Assembly: GCA_017382915.1 (NCBI GenBank)
Contig: JAFNZJ010000069.1
Location: 1-10,366, forward strand
Reading direction: 5' to 3'
Origin: Clostridia bacterium
Lineage (GTDB): Bacteria > Bacillota > Clostridia > Oscillospirales > Acutalibacteraceae
DNA length: 10,366 nucleotides
The position numbers and the translations under genes were made by a program. Each line of letters begins with the position of its first letter. Within the stretch, counting starts at the first letter, position 1. The notes beneath the pieces are model-generated. The model ran no database searches. It was not told where the DNA came from and saw only the letters and a list, made by a program, of their open reading frames with translations. Below are positions 6,383 to 10,366 of the stretch, one piece after another.

Positions 6383-7309
6383 ATGATTTGTAATACTATT
6401 TTAGACGCAATGGGTAACACTCCTATTATAAGGCTTAATAATATGGTTACCCCCGATATGGCCGAAATTTTGGTTAAATTTGAAGGCCTTAATGTTGGTG
6501 GATCAATCAAAACACGCACCGCATTTAATATGATTACCGATGCAGAGCAAAAAGGTCTTATAGGTAAAGATACCATTATTGTGGAGCCGACCAGTGGTAA
6601 TCAGGGTATAGGTCTTGCCTTGGTTGGTGCGGTAAAGGGCTATAAAACCAAAATAATTATGCCCGATTCGGTAAGTGAGGAACGCCGAAAGCTGGTCCAG
6701 CATTACGGTGCCGAGGTTATTTTGGTGCACGATGCAGGTAATATTGGCGCCTGTATTGAGGAATGCTTGGAGCTTGCCCTTAAAATGAAAAATGAGGACA
6801 AAAATGTTTTTGTTCCCCAACAGTTTGAAAATCCCGCAAACCCCGCCATTCAGCGCAGTCAAACTGCTAAAGAAATTTTAAAGCAGGTTGACGGTCCTAT
6901 TGACGGCTTTTGCTCCGGAATAGGCACAGGCGGTACCATTACAGGTATAGGTGAAGTGCTTAAGTCAAATAATCCCAATATGACCATTTGGGCGGTGGAG
7001 CCTGAAAATGCCGCTATTCTTTCGGGCGGTTCAATCGGCACACATAATCAAATGGGTATTGGTGATGGCATTATTCCCGTAATACTTAACCAAAGCATAA
7101 TTGATGACCTTTGCGTTATTAAGGATGATGAGGCTATAACCGCATCTAAAGACCTTGCCGCTAAAGAGGGTATTATGTGCGGTATAAGCAGTGGCACCAA
7201 TGTTGCCGCTGCCATAAAGCTTGCTAAAAAGCTTGGTAAGGGTAAAAGGGTAGTAACCGTTTTACCCGACACAGCAGAAAGATATTTTTCTACCCCATTA
7301 TTTGAGTAG
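6383..7309 (+). CDS. cysK: Cysteine synthase (O-acetylserine sulfhydrylase family)
   Basis: Fold-type II PLP enzyme expected to make cysteine from O-acetylserine and sulfide in the cytoplasm. The 308 residues match the usual length. It shows GNTPIIRLN near the N terminus, the PLP lysine K43 in GGSIKTRTAFNM, the substrate loop PTSGNQG (69-75), the phosphate-binding GTGGT (181-185), CGISSGT (266-272) and PDTAERYFSTPLF at the end. Two active-site segments differ from textbook CysK: KTR rather than KDR/KCR after the lysine, and TSGNQG rather than TSGNTG. A sister specificity, such as cystathionine beta-synthase-like or O-phosphoserine-using, is therefore possible. The start has AGAAAGG about 9 bases upstream. 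No cysE is next to it. The upstream leader carries the inverted-repeat element at 6064-6343. No classical S-box or T-box sequence was recognised in that leader. Confidence 0.87.
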   Translation: MICNTILDAMGNTPIIRLNNMVTPDMAEILVKFEGLNVGGSIKTRTAFNMITDAEQKGLIGKDTIIVEPTSGNQGIGLALVGAVKGYKTKIIMPDSVSEERRKLVQHYGAEVILVHDAGNIGACIEECLELALKMKNEDKNVFVPQQFENPANPAIQRSQTAKEILKQVDGPIDGFCSGIGTGGTITGIGEVLKSNNPNMTIWAVEPENAAILSGGSIGTHNQMGIGDGIIPVILNQSIIDDLCVIKDDEAITASKDLAAKEGIMCGISSGTNVAAAIKLAKKLGKGKRVVTVLPDTAERYFSTPLFE

Positions 7310-7316
7310 GTCGCTT

Positions 7317-7345
7317 TTGATTTACAAATAATTTTGCGGTAAAAT
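7317..7345 (+). promoter_or_regulatory. Predicted sigma-A promoter of the CofE-like gene
   Basis: TTGATT (7317-7322), 17-base spacer, TAAAAT (7340-7345). It begins 8 bases after the cysK stop; no terminator separates the two genes, so read-through from cysK is also possible. Confidence 0.55.
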
Positions 7346-7382
7346 ATATATTAAGTATTTTAATTTTAAAGGGGTTATATTT

Positions 7383-8582
7383 ATGGAAACAAAAGAGCGC
7401 AGAGTGGGTACAATATCTCGCGGTATTCGTTGCCCCATCATCCGCCAGGGTGATAACCTTGCCGAAATTGTTACAAACAGCGTGCTTGAAGCAGCCGAGA
7501 TTGAGGGCTTTGAACTTCGCAATAAGGATGTTATAGCTCTTACCGAATCAATCGTTGCAAGGGCACAGGGCAACTATGCCAGTGTTGATGCCATTGCAGC
7601 CGATGTTAAGGCTAAGCTTGGCGGCGGAACTATTGGTGTTATTTTCCCTATACTTTCACGCAATCGCTTTGCAATTTGCCTTAAGGGTATAGCAAAGGGT
7701 GCTAAAAAAATTGTTTTAATGCTTAGCTACCCGTCTGATGAGGTTGGTAATTCACTTGCCACCTATGACCTTATTGATGAGGCAGGCATTAACCCCTATT
7801 CAGATGTTTTAAGCTTAGAAAAATACCGTGAAATTTTCGGCGTTCAAAAGCTGGAATTTACCGGTGTTGACTATGTTGAATATTACGGTAACCTTATTAA
7901 GGAGCAGGGCTGTGATGTTGAAATTATTTTTGCCAACCAGGCAAAGGCAATTTTAGATTATACCGACTGCGTTCTTACCTGTGATATTCATACCCGCGCA
8001 CGCACCAAGCGTTTGCTAAAAGCGGCAGGCGCCAAGGTTGTTTGCGGTTTGGATGATATTTTAAACGCCCCCGTTGACGGCAGTGGTTGTAATGAAAAAT
8101 ACGGCCTTTTAGGCTCAAACAAATCTACCGAGGATACCATTAAGCTATTCCCCCGTGAGTGTCAGGATTTGGTTGAGGATATTAAGGCAAGAGTTTTAAA
8201 GGCAACCGGCAAGGATGTTGAGGTTATGGTTTACGGCGACGGTGCCTTTAAAGACCCCAAAGGCAAAATTTGGGAGCTGGCTGACCCCGTTGTTTCGCCC
8301 GCATTTACCGCAGGTTTAGTTGGTACCCCCAATGAGCTTAAGCTTAAATATCTTGCCGACAATGATTTTAAAGACCTTTCGGGTGATGAACTTAAAAAGG
8401 CTATCTCTGAAAGCATTAAAGCAAAGGACGGCAGCTTGGTGGGCAATATGGCGGCACAGGGCACCACCCCCCGTCAGCTTACCGACCTTATCGGCTCGCT
8501 TTGTGACCTTACCTCTGGCTCGGGCGATAAGGGCACCCCTGTTGTATTCATTCAGGGATATTTTGATAACTACACTAACTAA
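7383..8582 (+). CDS. CofE-like protein (coenzyme F420-0:L-glutamate ligase family), true substrate unknown
   Basis: Homologue of the F420 gamma-glutamyl ligase family (CofE/FbiB N-terminal type), which adds glutamate through amide bonds using GTP. Family-like segments are SRGIRCPIIRQGDNLAEIV (12-30), NKDVIALTESIVARAQGNY (47-65, matching the CofE segment TS-VVSKAEG) and TDCVLTCDIHTRARTKR (194-210). At 399 residues it is much longer than archaeal CofE (about 250); the last ~170 residues contain VMVYGDGAFKDPKGKIWELADP and a Gly-rich end. There is no signal peptide or membrane segment. The start follows AAAGGGG by 8 bases. It has its own promoter and is followed by a hairpin and guaA. Nothing else in the window belongs to F420 synthesis, and gut clostridia of this kind are not known to make F420, so it probably glutamylates something else. 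Family is fairly secure; reaction is not. Confidence 0.75.
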   Translation: METKERRVGTISRGIRCPIIRQGDNLAEIVTNSVLEAAEIEGFELRNKDVIALTESIVARAQGNYASVDAIAADVKAKLGGGTIGVIFPILSRNRFAICLKGIAKGAKKIVLMLSYPSDEVGNSLATYDLIDEAGINPYSDVLSLEKYREIFGVQKLEFTGVDYVEYYGNLIKEQGCDVEIIFANQAKAILDYTDCVLTCDIHTRARTKRLLKAAGAKVVCGLDDILNAPVDGSGCNEKYGLLGSNKSTEDTIKLFPRECQDLVEDIKARVLKATGKDVEVMVYGDGAFKDPKGKIWELADPVVSPAFTAGLVGTPNELKLKYLADNDFKDLSGDELKKAISESIKAKDGSLVGNMAAQGTTPRQLTDLIGSLCDLTSGSGDKGTPVVFIQGYFDNYTN

Positions 8583-8592
8583 TTTAAAACCA

Positions 8593-8620
8593 AAAGGGGC
8601 AAGTATATTCTTGCCCCTTT
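8593..8620 (+). terminator. Strong hairpin between the CofE-like gene and guaA
   Basis: Perfect 11-base-pair stem, AAAGGGGCAAG (8593-8603) with CTTGCCCCTTT (8610-8620), and a 6-base loop. Only three T follow on the plus strand, so as a terminator it would be leaky. No clear promoter lies between it and guaA, so guaA may depend on read-through, with the hairpin acting as an attenuator or processing site. Confidence 0.5.
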
Positions 8621-8646
8621 AGATAATAAAACGGAGGATAATGATT

Positions 8647-9648
8647 ATGCAGTCAAATGTTAGACCCGAAAATATGCAGCGCATTACAAATGCCCAGCTT
8701 GCAAATGAATTTATTGAACAGCAGATTAAAGAAATCCGCGCACAGGTTGGCGATAAAAAGGTTTTACTCGCCCTGTCAGGCGGTGTTGATTCATCGGTTG
8801 TTGCCGCCCTTTTAATTAAGGCTATCGGCAAACAGCTTATTTCGGTTCATGTTAATCACGGACTTATGCGCAAGGATGAATCTGAAAACGTTGTTAAGGT
8901 TTTTAAGGACCAGCTTGACGCAAACCTTATATATGTTGACGCTACCGACAGATTTTTAAACCTGCTTGCAGGTGTTGCTGACCCCGAATCAAAGCGCAAA
9001 ATAATTGGTAAAGAATTTATTGAAGTTTTTGCCGATGAGGCAAGAAAGCTTGAAGGTGTATCCTTCTTGGCACAGGGTACCATTTACCCCGACATTTTAG
9101 AAAGCTTTAAACAGGCCGAGGGCAAAAAAGCCGTTAAATCTCATCACAATGTTGGCGGTTTGCCCGAAGATTTACAGTTTGAACTTGTGGAGCCTATTAA
9201 GCTTCTTTTCAAGGATGAGGTGCGTGTTGTTGGTGAGGCACTTGGTCTGCCACATGGTATGGTTTACCGTCAGCCCTTCCCAGGCCCCGGTCTTGGTGTT
9301 CGTTGCCTTGGCGCAATCACCAGGGACAGGCTTAATGCCCTTCGTGAGGCCGATGCAATTCTGCGTGAAGAGTTTGATAAAAACGGGCTTGCCGAAAAGG
9401 TTTGGCAGTACTTTGTTGTCGTGCCGGATATTAAAAGCGTAGGCGTAAAGGATGAAAGCCGTTATGAGGGCTGGCCCGCAATTATCCGCGCCGTTAATAC
9501 CACCGACGCAATGAGCGCCACCATTGAAGAAATTCCTTATTCATTACTGCACCACATAACATATAGAATTACCCATGAGGTGGAGGGTATCAACCGCGTG
9601 TTATTAGACCTCACACCCAAGCCTATCGGCACTATTGAGTGGGAATAA
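8647..9648 (+). CDS. guaA: GMP synthase ATP-pyrophosphatase subunit, lacking the glutaminase domain
   Basis: Adenylates XMP and aminates it to GMP, the last step of guanine nucleotide synthesis. At 333 residues it corresponds only to the C-terminal two thirds of the usual ~510-residue bacterial GuaA. It shows the N-type PP-loop LALSGGVDSSV (44-49 is SGGVDS), QGTIYPDILES, KSHHNVGGLPEDL, RQPFPGPGLGVRCLG and the terminal PIGTIEWE, so the synthetase and dimerisation domains are complete. The class I glutamine amidotransferase domain is absent, and only 64 bases separate it from the preceding gene, so it is neither fused nor adjacent there. This resembles archaeal GuaAb, where a separate GuaAa supplies ammonia. 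The start at 8647 lies 9 bases after GGAGG; an ATG at 8641 is only 3 bases away. A strong terminator follows. Confidence 0.93.
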   Translation: MQSNVRPENMQRITNAQLANEFIEQQIKEIRAQVGDKKVLLALSGGVDSSVVAALLIKAIGKQLISVHVNHGLMRKDESENVVKVFKDQLDANLIYVDATDRFLNLLAGVADPESKRKIIGKEFIEVFADEARKLEGVSFLAQGTIYPDILESFKQAEGKKAVKSHHNVGGLPEDLQFELVEPIKLLFKDEVRVVGEALGLPHGMVYRQPFPGPGLGVRCLGAITRDRLNALREADAILREEFDKNGLAEKVWQYFVVVPDIKSVGVKDESRYEGWPAIIRAVNTTDAMSATIEEIPYSLLHHITYRITHEVEGINRVLLDLTPKPIGTIEWE

Positions 9649-9664
9649 TATCTAATGGCTTTTG

Positions 9665-9708
9665 AGTAGCTTGGAATCATTTGATTCCAAGCTACTTTTT
9701 AAGTTTTT
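9665..9708 (+). terminator. Rho-independent terminator of guaA
   Basis: A 15-base perfect inverted repeat, AGTAGCTTGGAATCA (9665-9679) and its complement (9682-9696), followed by TTTT and a second T run (9697-9708). It lies 16 bases after the guaA stop. Confidence 0.92.
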
Positions 9709-9757
9709 AGATAAAATTAGGTTGTGTGATTATGGCACTTTGATTAAAAAAACTATA

Positions 9758-9869
9758 TGTTTCGCGGATGTACAGCGTTTGCCAAAGCGCAACGGAGATT
9801 GTAAACCGTGACCTGATTTACAATTAGAAACACGAAGCCGGGCAAAGGATATCTTTGCTCGGCTTTTTT
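9758..9869 (+). ncRNA. Candidate small structured RNA ending in a terminator, unassigned
   Basis: The stretch between the guaA terminator and the response regulator holds ordered stems: TGTTTC (9758-9763) with GAAACA (9827-9832) closes a region containing a hairpin of GCGTTT with AAAGCGC (9775-9790) and a hairpin of ATTGTAAA (9798-9805) with TTTACAAT (9817-9824). It is followed at once by a strong terminator (9835-9869). It is more GC-rich than its flanks and has no convincing reading frame. I do not recognise a known riboswitch or RNA family. No clear promoter is seen upstream; a TGGCAC at 9733-9738 recalls a sigma-54 -24 box, but the -12 box is poor. The rest of the gap (9709-9757) is AT-rich and featureless. 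Confidence 0.4.
9835..9869 (+). terminator. Rho-independent terminator before the response regulator
   Basis: AAGCCGGGCAAAG (9835-9847) pairs with CTTTGCTCGGCTT (9853-9865), 13 pairs with one G-U, a 5-base loop, and a run of six T (9864-9869). There is no coding gene directly before it, and guaA already has its own terminator, so it probably ends a separate small transcript. Confidence 0.88.
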
Positions 9870-9877
9870 CTTGTTTG

Positions 9878-9906
9878 TTGAAAACAATGTAAATTTATGA
9901 TATAAT
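9878..9906 (+). promoter_or_regulatory. Sigma-A promoter of the response regulator gene
   Basis: TTGAAA (9878-9883), a 17-base spacer, and a perfect TATAAT (9901-9906). The predicted start is about 25-30 bases before the GTG start codon. It begins 8 bases after the T run of the preceding terminator. Confidence 0.8.
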
Positions 9907-9939
9907 GCCATTAGTTCATTATAGAAAGCAGGTGGCGAA

Positions 9940-10366
9940 GTGCTTAAAATCGCTATATGTGACGATGAAAAAGAGTTTTGTGATTCGGCTGAGCGTATGC
10001 TGAAACTTTATATGGAAGAGAAAGGCGTGCCGTTTCAGGCGGACACTTTCGGTGTTCCCTCAGACCTTGCTGATATGACCGAGAAAGGCACTATATACGA
10101 CATTTATCTGCTGGATATCTATATGCCAGGTGTTACGGGTATGAGTATCGCCACGGAGCTTCGTAACCGTGATATAAAAAGCCCTATAATTTTTCTTACC
10201 TCCTCCACCGATCACGCTCTGGAAGCCTTCGGTGTGGATGCTACCCACTATCTGCTTAAGCCCTATACAAAAGATAGTTTTTATGTGGGTATGGATAAAG
10301 CGATGCAGAGCATTGCTTCCCACAAGAACGATAGCGTGATTTTGAAAGTAGATAATGATTACCGGA
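9940..10366 (+). CDS. LytTR-type response regulator, 3' end cut by window edge
   Basis: Cytoplasmic two-component response regulator, likely of the AgrA/VirR/LytR group found in peptide-sensing systems. The 142 visible codons give a complete receiver domain. It has the acidic pair D8/D9 in MLKIAICDDEKEF, phospho-acceptor D59 in IYLLDIYMPGVTGM, switch residue T87 in IIFLTSS, and K107 in YLLKPY. The visible end (residues ~130-142, DSVILKVDNDYR) looks like the start of a LytTR DNA-binding domain, but that domain lies mostly outside. The start is GTG at 9940 with AGGTGG a few bases upstream; this non-ATG start explains why the gene is easily missed. Codon choice (CTG, GCG, CTT CGT) looks different from the preceding genes. 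A histidine kinase partner would be expected downstream, outside the window. Confidence 0.88.
   Translation, partial: MLKIAICDDEKEFCDSAERMLKLYMEEKGVPFQADTFGVPSDLADMTEKGTIYDIYLLDIYMPGVTGMSIATELRNRDIKSPIIFLTSSTDHALEAFGVDATHYLLKPYTKDSFYVGMDKAMQSIASHKNDSVILKVDNDYR

Noticed and set aside
9733..9748. Sigma-54 promoter for the candidate RNA
   Set aside because: TGGCAC fits the -24 box but the -12 position reads TTAAA rather than TTGCA, and no activator is visible.
9709..9834. Known riboswitch (ZTP, cyclic-di-GMP, purine) upstream of the response regulator
   Set aside because: Short resemblances such as CGTGACCTG and GCCGGGC do not occur in the order or spacing of those families, and the regulator has its own promoter after the terminator.
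10060..10323. 87-codon minus-strand reading frame at the right edge
   Set aside because: It lies opposite the receiver domain of the response regulator, whose conserved residues are clear on the plus strand.

Overview
The window is a chromosomal stretch of a moderately AT-rich, spore-forming, Gram-positive anaerobe, most likely a gut-type clostridium of the Oscillospiraceae/Ruminococcaceae kind. The evidence is indirect: an oxygen-labile Fe-S serine dehydratase, a meso-diaminopimelate dehydrogenase, a SpoIIQ-type M23 sporulation protein, a dockerin-like calcium repeat on a secreted protein, purine-rich Shine-Dalgarno sites and many sigma-A promoters with 17-base spacers. No rRNA, tRNA, CRISPR, integrase or transposase gene was found.

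Left half (1-5114), all on the minus strand, three transcription units. (a) ddh then a serine dehydratase that runs off the left edge, 14 bases apart, behind a promoter overlapped by two dyads. (b) ilvE, with a near-consensus promoter, followed by a previously easy-to-miss 46-residue ORF and a strong terminator. (c) A secreted solute-binding protein that carries one dockerin-like EF-hand repeat at its N terminus in place of a lipobox, behind two overlapping promoters.

Right half (5115-10366), all on the plus strand. spoIIQ with a terminator; then a 470-base gap holding a sigma-A promoter whose -10 box runs into a 280-base element with 25-base perfect terminal inverted repeats and nested internal stems; then cysK, a long CofE-like gamma-glutamyl ligase homologue, and a stand-alone ATP-pyrophosphatase subunit of GMP synthase (guaA without its glutaminase domain). 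After a strong terminator comes about 290 bases with a possible small structured RNA and its terminator, then a promoter and the start of a LytTR-type response regulator cut by the right edge.

Most of the genes are amino-acid and nucleotide metabolism (serine, diaminopimelate, branched-chain amino acids, cysteine, GMP) and do not form one pathway. No complete new defence or biosynthetic system is visible. The most unusual items are the dockerin/solute-binding fusion, the split GMP synthase, the branched inverted-repeat element in the cysK leader, the orphan CofE-like protein, the small peptide downstream of ilvE, and the unassigned structured RNA candidate.
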